From Bacillota bacterium (GTDB taxonomy: Bacteria > Bacillota > Sulfobacillia > JAJYWN01 > JAJZPE01), in assembly GCA_021811325.1 (NCBI GenBank), contig JAJZPE010000008.1, positions 1 to 43,414 on the forward strand: a stretch of 43,414 nt of DNA, read 5' to 3'. Numbering within the stretch: position 1 is the stretch's first letter; every line of letters begins with the position of its first letter. This document shows positions 23,061 through 31,408 of this stretch, piece by piece. The translations under genes and the position numbers were made by a program. Under the pieces are notes generated by a model. The model did not search any database and was not told the origin of the DNA. It saw only the letters and a program-made list of their open reading frames with translations.

Positions 23061-23921
23061 TTGGAAGGCTTCCTGATGACGATCGACCCGCGGCTACAGG
23101 TGGCCCTCACCCGGACGGCCCAGGTCCTGCTGGTCCTGCTGGCCGCGTGGGCCCTCGTCAGGTTGGGGAACGGGTCGATCGGCCGCTTCCTCGAGCAGCG
23201 CCCCAGGCGCCGCGCCTACCTCGAGGAGAAGCGGGCCAAGACCCTGGCGTCGTTGCTCCGCAGCCTCTTCAGGTATCTCGTCGACTTCGCCGCCCTCCTG
23301 ACCATCCTTGGCCTTTTCAACGTCCCCGTCACTTCTGTCCTGGCCCTTTCCGGGTTCATCGGGCTGGCCGTCGGCTTCGGCGCCCAGAACCTCGTCAAGG
23401 ACATCATTGCCGGCTTCTTCATTCTCTTCGAGGATGAGTATACGGTCGGCGAAGCCATCGAGACGGCCGGGCTCACCGGGACCGTCGAGGACATCGGCCT
23501 GCGCACCACCCGCGTCCGAGACTTCGGCGGGCAGCTCCACACCATCCCCAACGGGATGGTCGATAAGGTCACCAACCTGAGCCGCGGGAACATGAGGGCC
23601 CTGGTCGAGGTCCCCGTGCCCTACCGGGCCGACTCCGAAGAAGTTCTGGCGGCCTTGCACGAGGCCGCTGCCGATATACGCCAGGTCGACTCGGACCTCA
23701 CGAGCGGTCCCAAGGTCCTGGGCATCAGCGCCTTCGGACCCGCGACCGTGACCTACATCGTCCAGGCCGAGACAGTCGCCAACAGCCAATGGCGAGTGGA
23801 GAGAGACCTCCGCTTGGCCATCCGCCGAGCCCTCGCGAAACACGGCATCGAGATGGGCCCGACGGCGACCACCCGTGGGGCGACCGACAATAAGGCTCAC
23901 AAACAGCCGACCAAGGGGTGA
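23061..23921 (+). CDS. MscS-family mechanosensitive channel
   Basis: The 286-residue protein has membrane helices at about residues 12-32 and 67-90. Then comes the pore-lining TM3 and following linker GFIGLAVGFGAQNLVKDIIAGFFILFEDEY, the hallmark of small MscS channels such as Bacillus YkuT/YhdY. A cytoplasmic beta domain (GTVEDIGLRTTRVRDFGGQLHTIPNG) follows. Such channels open under membrane tension and release solutes on osmotic downshock. TTG 23061 has AGGAGG 9-10 bases ahead. It is linked to the next gene, DUF951, by close spacing, an arrangement seen in many Bacillota. Confidence 0.93.
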   Translation: MEGFLMTIDPRLQVALTRTAQVLLVLLAAWALVRLGNGSIGRFLEQRPRRRAYLEEKRAKTLASLLRSLFRYLVDFAALLTILGLFNVPVTSVLALSGFIGLAVGFGAQNLVKDIIAGFFILFEDEYTVGEAIETAGLTGTVEDIGLRTTRVRDFGGQLHTIPNGMVDKVTNLSRGNMRALVEVPVPYRADSEEVLAALHEAAADIRQVDSDLTSGPKVLGISAFGPATVTYIVQAETVANSQWRVERDLRLAIRRALAKHGIEMGPTATTRGATDNKAHKQPTKG

Positions 23922-23926
23922 CCGCC

Positions 23927-24181
23927 GTGAACCAGCCGTTCGTCCGCTACCAGGTCGGCGATATCGTCAGGATGAAGAAGGGACACCCGTGCGGCAGCGA
24001 CCTGTGGGAGATAACCCGGACGGGGATTGACTTCGGGCTGAAGTGCCGGGGGTGTGGCCGGAGGGTCATGCTGCCGCGGGCCAAGTTCGAGAGAGGGGTG
24101 AAAGAGCTGTTCCCTCTGGGCGCTCCCATCCCGCCGCTGCCTGCGGCCGTCCTCGCCAAGGGGCGTCCGAAGAAGAGCTGA
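23927..24181 (+). CDS. DUF951 protein
   Basis: The 84-residue product reads VRYQVGDIVRMKKGHPCGSD, LWEITRTGIDFGLKCRGCGRRVMLPRAKFERGVKEL, the complete DUF951 domain with its CxxC pair, plus a basic tail. The family is short, soluble and of unknown function, often next to mscS or ychF near the origin. Two starts are possible: GTG 23918 overlapping the channel stop, or GTG 23927, which has AAGGGGTGA 6 bases ahead and is preferred. Confidence 0.88.
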   Translation: MNQPFVRYQVGDIVRMKKGHPCGSDLWEITRTGIDFGLKCRGCGRRVMLPRAKFERGVKELFPLGAPIPPLPAAVLAKGRPKKS

Positions 24182-24201
24182 TCAACCAGAAGAGGCAGAA
24201 G

Positions 24202-24226
24202 AGCCCCGGGCCCGCGGCCCGGGGTC
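24202..24226 (+). terminator. GC-rich hairpin after DUF951
   Basis: CCCCGGGCC (24204-24212) pairs with GGCCCGGGG (24216-24224) over a 3-base loop; TCTCAACTT follows rather than a T-run. It probably marks the end of the mscS-DUF951 unit. Confidence 0.55.
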
Positions 24227-24295
24227 TCAACTTGACGAGTCGAAATGCCGATAACCTGAAAGCGAAGTACTTTGACCATGCGTGAGGGAGAAGAG

Positions 24296-27200
24296 ATGGC
24301 GAGCCGCGAACCGAAAAGGCTACCGGTGAACGGGTCGGCCGTATCCGAGGCGACCCGACGCATCCTGGCCAAGATCGACCTCCGGCAGGTCCTCGGCCAG
24401 ATGATGGACGAGGTCGTATCGATCTTTGGCCTCAGCGACGCTTCGGTGCTGCTCCTCGACGACCAGGGCAAGGACTTGGTCGTTGCCGCCTGGCGCAGCG
24501 TCAACGGAGAAGCGCCACCCCTGGGGTACCGCCTCAAGGTCGGGCACGGGATGATCGGGCAGGCGGCCCTGACCGCCAAGACCCAGGTGGCCAACGATGT
24601 CAGCAGGAACCCTCACTTCGTCCGCGACTTCTCCACCAAGACCCGGGCCGAACTCAGCCTCCCCCTGGTCAAGGACGGCAAGGTGCTGGGCGTCCTTGAC
24701 ATGCAGAGCCCGCGGCTCAACGCCTTCACCGCGGACATGCTGCCCGGGCTGAGGGCCTTCGCCGAAGAGGCAGCCCTCGCCGTCGAGCGCGCCACCCTGT
24801 ATCAGAACGCGCGGGAGTGGAGCCAGCGGCTGGAGGCCCTGATGAACGCCTCCGACGCCGGCATCCTGATGACCGACACCGACCGCCGCGTCCAGGTCGC
24901 TAATCGCCGGTGCGGCGAGGTCCTCGGGATCGACCCGGACCATTTGCGTGGCCAGAAGGCCCCCGGGGTGCTCCTCGAGCGGCTTCAAAGCCGAGCGGCC
25001 GAGCCCAGGCAACTCGAGCGGCTTCTGGCGACCACCTACGCCAGCGAGACCCGGACCATCAAGGAAGAGATCGACCTGGTCCGGCCGCCAGAGACGACCC
25101 TCAGCGTCTTCAGCACGCCCGTCTATGACTCGAAGGGCAAAGCGACCGGTCGCCTGTTGACCATCAGCGACATCTCCAGCGAACGCCGCGCCCAGTCGCA
25201 CCTCAAGGCGACCAGTGCCGCGGCCCTGGCCCTGAGCTCCAGTCTCGACCTGGACACGGTCTTCCGCGCGCTGGGTCGGGCGATTCAAGGCCTCATCCCC
25301 TTCGACCGACTCTCCCTGGCCGTAGTCGATGAGCAGCGCCGGCTGTTCCGCCCCCTGGCCGTCCAGGGCCTGCTCAACCAGGCCTTCAACGACCGCGACT
25401 GGCAGCCCCTCGACGGCACGCGCATCGGCCGAGCCGTCGGCACCAAGGCCCCTCTCCTGACACGCGACCTTGACCAGGCTGAGCAGTCGTTTCCCGAGGA
25501 CGAGGTCCTCAAGGACACCGGGCTGCGGTGCATCCTGTGCCTGCCCCTCATCTTCGGCGACCATTGTCTGGGGACGTTTAACATGGCCAGCGCCCGCCCC
25601 GGAGCCTATGACGACCTGACGCTCCAGGCGCTGGGACCGATCGTCGACAATCTGACCGTGGCCGTCAACAATGCCCTGATGCACCAGCAGGCCAATGAGC
25701 GGGCCGAGCAGAACGCCGCCCTCAACTGGATCATCGGGGCGGTCACGGCCGCTCCCACCCTGGAAACCCTGGTGCCCCAACTGGCCGCGACCATGTCCGA
25801 AGTGCTGTCCCTTGATTACCTGAGTGTCGCCCTTCGCACCGAGGGAGGCCCGCTCGAGGTCATTGCCGCGTCAATCACCCCGGACGCCGACCGCGGCTGG
25901 GAAATCAAACGCCTGCGGAGGCTGAACCCACCGGCCGAGGACGACCAGGTTGCGGAGGCGGCCTTCGGGGCGCCCTGGAACGCCCAGAAAGCGGCCAGGG
26001 CCACCGCCCGCATCGAGTTCAAAGGGCGGGAGTTGGGCACTCTCAACCTCTCCCGGTCGCCCGGTCCGGACTTCAGCCCGGGCGAGAAGGAGTTCATCGA
26101 CCGGGTGGCGGCTCAGCTGGCCGGCTCGATTGAAAACTCCCGCCTGTACGAAAAGGTCCGCGAGGAGGCCGACACGTCTTCGGCTCTGCTGGAGGTGGCC
26201 CGAACGGTCGCCCGCCGGGCCGACCAGCAAGAGGTCTTCGCGGTCGCCGCCACCTGCCTTCGCAAGGTCCTCGAATACCAGACTCTGCTCATCTATCTGC
26301 TGAACCCCGACGGCCGCTTGATGCGCCTGGCCTTCCGGGCGGGGCAGGCCCCACCCGGCGGGGAGTCAGCCCTGAGCGCCGTTGAGGTCGACCGGAAGTT
26401 CACCACCATCGCCGAAATGATGGGGTCCAACGACATCACGGTCATCTCCGGCACCGATGGGCACCCGATGAAGACCATTTTTGCCCCGTTGGGACTGAGC
26501 ACCCTGGCCCTGGCCGCCCTCCGCAGCGGCGGCGAGACCCTCGGGGCCCTTGCCGTCGGCTGTGGGCCCAGTGCCCGCCTGACCGAGAAGCACGAGCGGG
26601 TCATCAAAGGCCTGGCCGGGCAGATTGCCACGGCCATCCAGGAGGGCCGCCTGCGAGGCAAGCTCGAGCGCAAGGTCAGCCAATTGACGGCCATCAGCCG
26701 GGCCAGCCATCACCTCACGGCCATCCTCGACCTCCCGGTCCTCTTGCAGGAGGTTGTCGCCTTCCTGGCCCATGATCTCGGCTACGATTATGCCGGAGTG
26801 CTGCTCCACGACAAGGAAGCGGAGGAACTGCGCCTGGAGGCCCAGGCGGGGCGTTTGGCGGGGCTCGTCCCCGCGGGGTACACCCAGAGCGTCAACCTGG
26901 GTGCGACCGGATGGGCCGCCCGCAACGCGAAACCGTTAGTCTCCGAGAGCGCCAACGCCGGTGACCGGTGCCCCGGGTCATTGGAGCTGCCGTCCAAAGC
27001 CCGCATGTGCCTGCCCTTGATGGTCGGTCAAGAAGTCCTCGGGGTGCTCGACCTGGAGTCCGTGAAGCCCGGCGTGTTCACCGACGACGAAGTCACCGCC
27101 GTCGACACCCTGGCGAGGCAACTGGCCATCGCCATCCACAACGCCGCCGTCTTCAAGCGCGAACGGGAGCTTTATATGTCGGCCGTCAAGACCCTTGCCG

Positions 27201-28825
27201 AGGCGGTCGACGCCCGCGACCACCATACCCGGGCCCATTCGACCCGCGTGGCCCGCTACGCCCTGATGATCGCCCGCGAGATGGGGCTGCCCAAAGGCTA
27301 CCTGGCGACCATCGAATATGCGGGCCTCCTGCACGATATCGGCAAGATCGGCTTGGACGACGGGATTCTCAGGAAGAAAGGGGTCCTCGACCCCCTCGAG
27401 CGGGCCCAGATGATGGAGCACCCGACGAAAGGCGCGAACATCCTGCAACAGGTGGCCCCCTTCCGCGAGATCGTACCGCTCGTCAAGCACCACCACGAAT
27501 GGTGGGCCGGCGGGGGTTACCCCGATGGCATGAGCGGTGAGGCCATCCCGCTCGGGTCGAGGGTCCTGGCCGTCGCCGACGCCTTTGACGCGATGACCAC
27601 CGACCGTCCCTACCGCCTCGGCCTGACCCCCATGGAAGCCGTCAGTCGGCTACAGGCTGGCAGTGGCACGCAGTTCGACCCGGCCGTGGTCGACGCCTTC
27701 GTGGCCCACCTGGCCAAGCTCAAGGAGGCCCAGGACATCGTTTACACGGCCCTTGAGAAGAGGATCCGCGACCATCCGGCCGACTTCGGCGAGCTCCAGC
27801 CCGAGGCGACCATCGGCCGCATCCTCCCGGTCCACGGGAAGGAGCTGGGCATCCTCTACCAGATATCCCTGGAGACCCGGTCGCTCTTGAACCTGTCCCA
27901 CCTGATGCACCGCATCCTCACCATCCTTTACGACGCCATAGGCCCCAACACTTACGGCCTGCTCCTGGTCGAACCGGAGTCCGGCGATCTGGCCATCAAG
28001 GCCTCCGTCGGCCTTCCTGAGTTGACCGCCGAGCGCCGGGTCCCGAAAGGTCAAGGCGTCACCGGTTGGGTGGCCGAGCATGGGTTACCACAGGTCATCG
28101 GGGATGTGCGGACCGATACGCGCTACCTCCCCGGGCCGAACGTCGGGGCCCGCTCGGTGTTGGCCGTCCCGCTGATCGTTGAAGGTCGCACCATCGGCGT
28201 CCTCGACGTTGAGTCCGACCAGCTGAACGCCTTTTCGCGGGACGACCTCTACCTCCTGAGCGCGGTCGCCGGGCAGATTTCCATCGCCATCGAGGTCGCC
28301 AGGTACCACGAGCAGGTCGCCCACGCCGCCACCCACGACGGGTTGACGGGCACGTACAACCACTCCTACTTCTATCGGCGCCTCGAGGAGGAAATCGAGC
28401 GGGCCCAACGCGAGGCTTCCTCCCTGGCTGTCGTCCTCCTCGACGTGGATAACCTCAAACTGGTCAACGACGTGCACGGGCACCTGGCGGGCGACCGCGC
28501 CCTGGTCGAACTGGCCGCCGTCGTGAACCACAACTTCCGGCCCTCGGACACCATCGCCCGATACGGCGGCGACGAGTTCGCCGTCATCCTGCCCCGTGCC
28601 GGGCCGGCCGAGGCCAGACAGGCCACTGATCGGCTGGCCGCCAGCATTTCCAGGCGTACGGTCGAGGTCCAGGGCCGCGGGTTCAACCTGCCGGGGGTCA
28701 CCGTCGGCATCGCCGTATACCCCGACGACGGTTCACGCCCAACCGAACTTGTGGCTCGGGCCGACGAACGCATGTACCTCCTGAAGCAGGAGAAGGCCCA
28801 GGAAGGGCCGGTCCTCAGGCCCTGA
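24296..28825 (+). CDS. Multi-GAF/PAS protein with HD-GYP and GGDEF domains
   Basis: The 1509-residue soluble protein has no membrane segment. Order, by eye: GAF (about 20-175), PAS (180-300), four more GAF-like domains (300-960), HD-GYP phosphodiesterase (965-1160), another GAF (1190-1335), GGDEF (1345-1500). The HD-GYP has HTRAHSTRVARYA, HDIGK (about 1013) and HHHEWWAGGGYPDG (about 1066). The cyclase has YGGDEFAV (GGDEF at 1424-1428), and RPSD five residues ahead is a product-inhibition I-site. It may therefore both make and degrade c-di-GMP according to ligands bound by its GAF domains. ATG 24296 with GAGGGAG 6 bases ahead is chosen over TTG 24272. It is transcribed alone, between two hairpins. 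Confidence 0.93.
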   Translation: MASREPKRLPVNGSAVSEATRRILAKIDLRQVLGQMMDEVVSIFGLSDASVLLLDDQGKDLVVAAWRSVNGEAPPLGYRLKVGHGMIGQAALTAKTQVANDVSRNPHFVRDFSTKTRAELSLPLVKDGKVLGVLDMQSPRLNAFTADMLPGLRAFAEEAALAVERATLYQNAREWSQRLEALMNASDAGILMTDTDRRVQVANRRCGEVLGIDPDHLRGQKAPGVLLERLQSRAAEPRQLERLLATTYASETRTIKEEIDLVRPPETTLSVFSTPVYDSKGKATGRLLTISDISSERRAQSHLKATSAAALALSSSLDLDTVFRALGRAIQGLIPFDRLSLAVVDEQRRLFRPLAVQGLLNQAFNDRDWQPLDGTRIGRAVGTKAPLLTRDLDQAEQSFPEDEVLKDTGLRCILCLPLIFGDHCLGTFNMASARPGAYDDLTLQALGPIVDNLTVAVNNALMHQQANERAEQNAALNWIIGAVTAAPTLETLVPQLAATMSEVLSLDYLSVALRTEGGPLEVIAASITPDADRGWEIKRLRRLNPPAEDDQVAEAAFGAPWNAQKAARATARIEFKGRELGTLNLSRSPGPDFSPGEKEFIDRVAAQLAGSIENSRLYEKVREEADTSSALLEVARTVARRADQQEVFAVAATCLRKVLEYQTLLIYLLNPDGRLMRLAFRAGQAPPGGESALSAVEVDRKFTTIAEMMGSNDITVISGTDGHPMKTIFAPLGLSTLALAALRSGGETLGALAVGCGPSARLTEKHERVIKGLAGQIATAIQEGRLRGKLERKVSQLTAISRASHHLTAILDLPVLLQEVVAFLAHDLGYDYAGVLLHDKEAEELRLEAQAGRLAGLVPAGYTQSVNLGATGWAARNAKPLVSESANAGDRCPGSLELPSKARMCLPLMVGQEVLGVLDLESVKPGVFTDDEVTAVDTLARQLAIAIHNAAVFKRERELYMSAVKTLAEAVDARDHHTRAHSTRVARYALMIAREMGLPKGYLATIEYAGLLHDIGKIGLDDGILRKKGVLDPLERAQMMEHPTKGANILQQVAPFREIVPLVKHHHEWWAGGGYPDGMSGEAIPLGSRVLAVADAFDAMTTDRPYRLGLTPMEAVSRLQAGSGTQFDPAVVDAFVAHLAKLKEAQDIVYTALEKRIRDHPADFGELQPEATIGRILPVHGKELGILYQISLETRSLLNLSHLMHRILTILYDAIGPNTYGLLLVEPESGDLAIKASVGLPELTAERRVPKGQGVTGWVAEHGLPQVIGDVRTDTRYLPGPNVGARSVLAVPLIVEGRTIGVLDVESDQLNAFSRDDLYLLSAVAGQISIAIEVARYHEQVAHAATHDGLTGTYNHSYFYRRLEEEIERAQREASSLAVVLLDVDNLKLVNDVHGHLAGDRALVELAAVVNHNFRPSDTIARYGGDEFAVILPRAGPAEARQATDRLAASISRRTVEVQGRGFNLPGVTVGIAVYPDDGSRPTELVARADERMYLLKQEKAQEGPVLRP

Positions 28826-28864
28826 GGAGGCGCCGCCGCCCGCGCTCCCGCCCCGACACCACGA

Positions 28865-28898
28865 AGCCGTCCGGTTAGCCAGCCGGGCGGCTCTTCTG
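28865..28898 (+). terminator. Terminator after the GGDEF/HD-GYP gene
   Basis: AGCCGTCCGG (28865-28874) pairs with CCGGGCGGCT (28883-28892), one G-T pair, 8-base loop, followed by CTTCTGTT. It overlaps the upstream edge of the ychF promoter. Confidence 0.7.
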
Positions 28899-28905
28899 TT
28901 ATAAT
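28897..28905 (+). promoter_or_regulatory. Extended -10 promoter of ychF
   Basis: TGTTATAAT is a perfect TATAAT with the TG extension and no good -35. It lies 21 bases before the ychF start, so the leader would be short and begin near the ribosome binding site. Confidence 0.65.
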
Positions 28906-28926
28906 CTGTCTGCGGGGGTGAGTGAC

Positions 28927-30024
28927 GTGGCCTTGCGGTGTGGTCTCGTGGGCCTTCCGAACTGCGGCAAGTCGACCCTCTTCAACGCCCTGACGAAGGC
29001 CGGCGCCCAGACGGCTCTCTACCCGTTTTCGACCATCGATCCCAACGTCGGGGTCATGGAGGTCGCCGACGAGCGGCTCGACGCCGTTGCCGGGGTCACC
29101 CGGCCGAAGGCGGTCGTGTCGGCGGCCATCGAATACGTCGACCTCGCCGGGCTGGTGAAAGGGGCCAACCGCGGCGAGGGTCTGGGCAACCAGTTCCTGG
29201 CCCATATCCGCGAGGTCGACGCCCTCCTCCACATCGTCCGGGCCTTCCAGGACCCGCAGGTGCCCCATGTCGACGGGACACTGGACCCGGTCAGAGACAT
29301 CGAGACGGTGAGCTACGAGCTGCTCCTGGCCGACCTCGAGACGGTGGCGAAACGCCAGGAGAAGACTTCTCGCAAGCTGCGTTCCGGCGAACGACGCTAC
29401 CAGGGCGAGGTTGAGCAGCTCAAGGCCCTCGAAGCCTTGCTCGGGCGCGGAGTCTCCGCCAGGCACGCCGGCCCGGAGGCCGGTCGCGGAGGCGTCTTCG
29501 AAGAGCTGTTCCTACTCACCGCCAAACCAACGCTCTACGTGGTCAATGTGGGAGAGAAGACCACCGCCCCGGAGGAGGACCCTTTATTCGCGGCCACCGC
29601 GGCCTACGCCAAGGGCCAAGGGGCTGTGGTCATCGCCGTCCCGGCCAAGCTCGAGGCCGAACTGGTCGAACTCGAACCGGCCGACAGGGGGGTCTTCCTG
29701 AACGAACTGGGCTGGGCCAAGTCGACCCTTCCGGACCTTGTCCGAAGGAGCTTCGCCCTCCTCGACCTGGTCACTTTCTTCACCGTCAACGAGAACGAAC
29801 TGCACGCCTGGACCGTGCCCAGGGGCACGACGGCACCGGCCGCCGCCGGCAAGGTCCACTCGCGCATGGAAAAGGGCTTCATCCGGGCTGAAGCGGTCGA
29901 TTGGTCCGACCTCGTCCGCGCCGGCTCGATGGCCGCCGCCCGCGAGTCAGGCCGCGTTCATGTGGAAGGCCGTGAATACCGGGTCAAGGACGGTGACATC
30001 CTCTATTTCCGGTTCAATCCTTGA
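28927..30024 (+). CDS. ychF: Ribosome-binding ATPase YchF (OBG family)
   Basis: YchF is an Obg-like P-loop ATPase that binds the 50S subunit and is linked to stress responses. The 365-residue product (E. coli 363) reads ALRCGLVGLPNCGKSTLFNALTKAG (G1, with cysteine in place of the usual valine), VDLAGLVKGANRGEGLGNQFLAHIREVDAL (G3), YVVNVGEK at the G4 position, where YchF has NxxE rather than NKxD and so binds ATP. A C-terminal TGS domain (FFTVNENELHAWTVPRGTTA, KGFIRAEAV) follows. GTG 28927, with GGGGGTGA 5 bases ahead, gives the standard start; GTG 28918 is also open. Confidence 0.97.
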   Translation: MALRCGLVGLPNCGKSTLFNALTKAGAQTALYPFSTIDPNVGVMEVADERLDAVAGVTRPKAVVSAAIEYVDLAGLVKGANRGEGLGNQFLAHIREVDALLHIVRAFQDPQVPHVDGTLDPVRDIETVSYELLLADLETVAKRQEKTSRKLRSGERRYQGEVEQLKALEALLGRGVSARHAGPEAGRGGVFEELFLLTAKPTLYVVNVGEKTTAPEEDPLFAATAAYAKGQGAVVIAVPAKLEAELVELEPADRGVFLNELGWAKSTLPDLVRRSFALLDLVTFFTVNENELHAWTVPRGTTAPAAAGKVHSRMEKGFIRAEAVDWSDLVRAGSMAAARESGRVHVEGREYRVKDGDILYFRFNP

Positions 30025-30066
30025 ACCGCCGAGCCAGGTCCGAAGGGGCAAACATCGCCGCGCGCC

Positions 30067-30096
30067 TTGCCTTTGCCCGCCGGCAGGTGATATAAT
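30067..30096 (+). promoter_or_regulatory. Promoter of rpsF-ssb-rpsR
   Basis: TTGCCT (30067-30072), 18 bases, then a perfect TATAAT (30091-30096) preceded by TG one base away (extended -10). The transcript would start near 30103 and include the leader hairpin described next. Confidence 0.8.
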
Positions 30097-30104
30097 TGTG
30101 GCCG

Positions 30105-30150
30105 CATGGCTGCCCCGCTCCATACCAACGCGTATGGAGCCGTTCAGTCC
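30105..30150 (+). promoter_or_regulatory. Leader hairpin, candidate bS6:bS18 autoregulatory site
   Basis: GCTCCATAC (30117-30125) pairs perfectly with GTATGGAGC (30132-30140) around a 6-base loop, with CCG on both sides of the stem, just before the rpsF ribosome binding site. Many bacteria carry an RNA in this position that binds the S6:S18 complex and contains a required unpaired CCG. The position and CCG fit, but I cannot confirm the full consensus. Confidence 0.45.
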
Positions 30151-30171
30151 AAGGGGAGGAGGTGAAGAGCC

Positions 30172-30459
30172 ATGAGGAAGTATGAAGTTATGTACATCAT
30201 TCGTCCAGACTTGGACGAGGAGCAGACGACGGCGGTTATCGAGAAATTCCAGAACCTGTTGACCGGCCAAGGCGCTACCATCGACAAGACCGAGAAGTGG
30301 GGCAAGCGACGACTGGCCTACGAACTGAAGGGTCACCTCGAGGGCCAGTACGTCGTGGTCCAGTTCGAGGGTGAGGCCAAGGCCGCAGCCGAACTCGAAA
30401 GGGTTCTAAAGATCGCCGACGAAATAATCCGACACATGGTCGTTCGCCAGGAAAGCTAG
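30172..30459 (+). CDS. rpsF: Ribosomal protein bS6
   Basis: The 95-residue product starts [25 protein letters not shown] and has [26 protein letters not shown], the complete bS6 pattern. It binds bS18 and the central domain of 16S rRNA in the 30S platform. ATG 30172 has a very strong AAGGGGAGGAGGTGA upstream. First gene of rpsF-ssb-rpsR. Confidence 0.98.
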   Translation: MRKYEVMYIIRPDLDEEQTTAVIEKFQNLLTGQGATIDKTEKWGKRRLAYELKGHLEGQYVVVQFEGEAKAAAELERVLKIADEIIRHMVVRQES

Positions 30460-30480
30460 ACCCTCGGGTGGTGCTGCGTT

Positions 30481-30891
30481 TTGCTTAACCGGATCATTCT
30501 CATCGGACGTCTCGTCAAGGAGCCCGAGCTGCGTTACACGCCGAACGGCATCCCGGTGGCGACCTTTCGCCTGGCCGTGGACAGGCCGTTCACGAACACC
30601 CAGACCGGGCAGCGCGAGACGGATTTCATCGACCTCGTGACCTGGCGCAAGCTGGCCGAGACCTGCGCCCAGCACTTGGGCAAGGGCCGGTTGGTGGCCG
30701 TCGAGGGCCGCCTGCAGATCCGCTCCTACGAGACGCAAGACGGCCAGAAGCGCCGGGCGGCCGAAGTCGTGGCCGACAACGTCCAGTTCCTCGACAGGCC
30801 GAAGGAGTCCGGCGGCCAGAGCGGTCCCGCCCCGGCGGCCGACGGCGCCGGCAACGACGTCAAGGTATCCGAAGATGACATACCATTTTGA
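30481..30891 (+). CDS. ssb: Single-stranded DNA-binding protein
   Basis: The 136-residue product starts LNRIILIGRLVKEPELRYTPNGIPVATF, has FIDLVTWRKLAETCAQHLGKGRLVAVEGRLQ, a Gly/Ala/Pro-rich linker, and ends EDDIPF, the acidic tip that recruits repair and replication partners. The OB fold and length are typical of Bacillota SSB. Start TTG 30481, 21 bases after rpsF; GGGTGGTG lies upstream. Its place between rpsF and rpsR is conserved. Confidence 0.97.
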   Translation: MLNRIILIGRLVKEPELRYTPNGIPVATFRLAVDRPFTNTQTGQRETDFIDLVTWRKLAETCAQHLGKGRLVAVEGRLQIRSYETQDGQKRRAAEVVADNVQFLDRPKESGGQSGPAPAADGAGNDVKVSEDDIPF

Positions 30892-30901
30892 GGTGAAATA
30901 G

Positions 30902-31306
30902 ATGGAACGAATCGAGGGTGCCGTCCCGACCCCTCCGGCCTCCGGAACCCCGGGGCCGACCGGTGCCTCAGGTCCCGCCCCGTCGGGCCCCAGGCCCGGT
31001 TTTGGCGACCGTGGCCCCGGTGATCGCGGGCCCGGCGGTGACCGCGGACCCGGCGGTCCGCGGCGCGAGTCCAGGCCTCGCCGCGAGAAGGGTCGCCGTC
31101 CCAAGCGGCGGGTCTGCAGCTTCTGCGTGGACAAGGTCAAGGACATCGACTATAAAGACGTTGTCAGGCTGCGGCGTTACCTGACCGAGCGGGGCAAGAT
31201 CCTTCCTCGCCGGATTTCCGGCAACTGCGCCAAGCACCAGCGGCAGCTGACCCTGGCCATCAAGCGGGCGCGGAACATCGCCCTCCTGCCATTCACGCAG
31301 GAATAG
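30902..31306 (+). CDS. rpsR: Ribosomal protein bS18 with long N-terminal extension
   Basis: The last 75 or so residues are a standard bS18: [63 protein letters not shown]. They include three cysteines (VCSFC, GNC) of the zinc-binding C+ type. Ahead lies a 60-residue Pro/Gly-rich then Arg-rich tail with [20 protein letters not shown] repeats, giving 134 residues against about 75-90 usual. ATG 30902 has GAGGTGA about 7 bases ahead. An internal start giving a short form was not found (no ATG/GTG/TTG with a good site near residue 60). Confidence 0.96.
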   Translation: MERIEGAVPTPPASGTPGPTGASGPAPSGPRPGFGDRGPGDRGPGGDRGPGGPRRESRPRREKGRRPKRRVCSFCVDKVKDIDYKDVVRLRRYLTERGKILPRRISGNCAKHQRQLTLAIKRARNIALLPFTQE

Positions 31307-31352
31307 GCGAGGACCCGCCCCCAGGTTACATAAAACCCTAAAGAAATGCTTG

Positions 31353-31386
31353 AAGCCTTTCGACTATAAGTGCGAAAGGCTTTTTT
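31353..31386 (+). terminator. Terminator of the rpsF operon
   Basis: AAGCCTTTCG (31353-31362) pairs perfectly with CGAAAGGCTT (31373-31382), a 10-bp stem with a 10-base loop, and the T-run continues to 31386. It separates rpsR from motA; the motA ribosome binding site starts 10 bases later, so motAB need either read-through or a promoter I cannot see. Confidence 0.9.
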
Positions 31387-31408
31387 CATTCCCCCGGGAG
31401 GTTACACC

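Noticed and set aside
24320-25780. Minus-strand open frame of 486 residues opposite the GGDEF/HD-GYP gene
   Set aside because: Typical antisense shadow of a GC-rich gene; composition Gly/Gln/Val-rich without domains.
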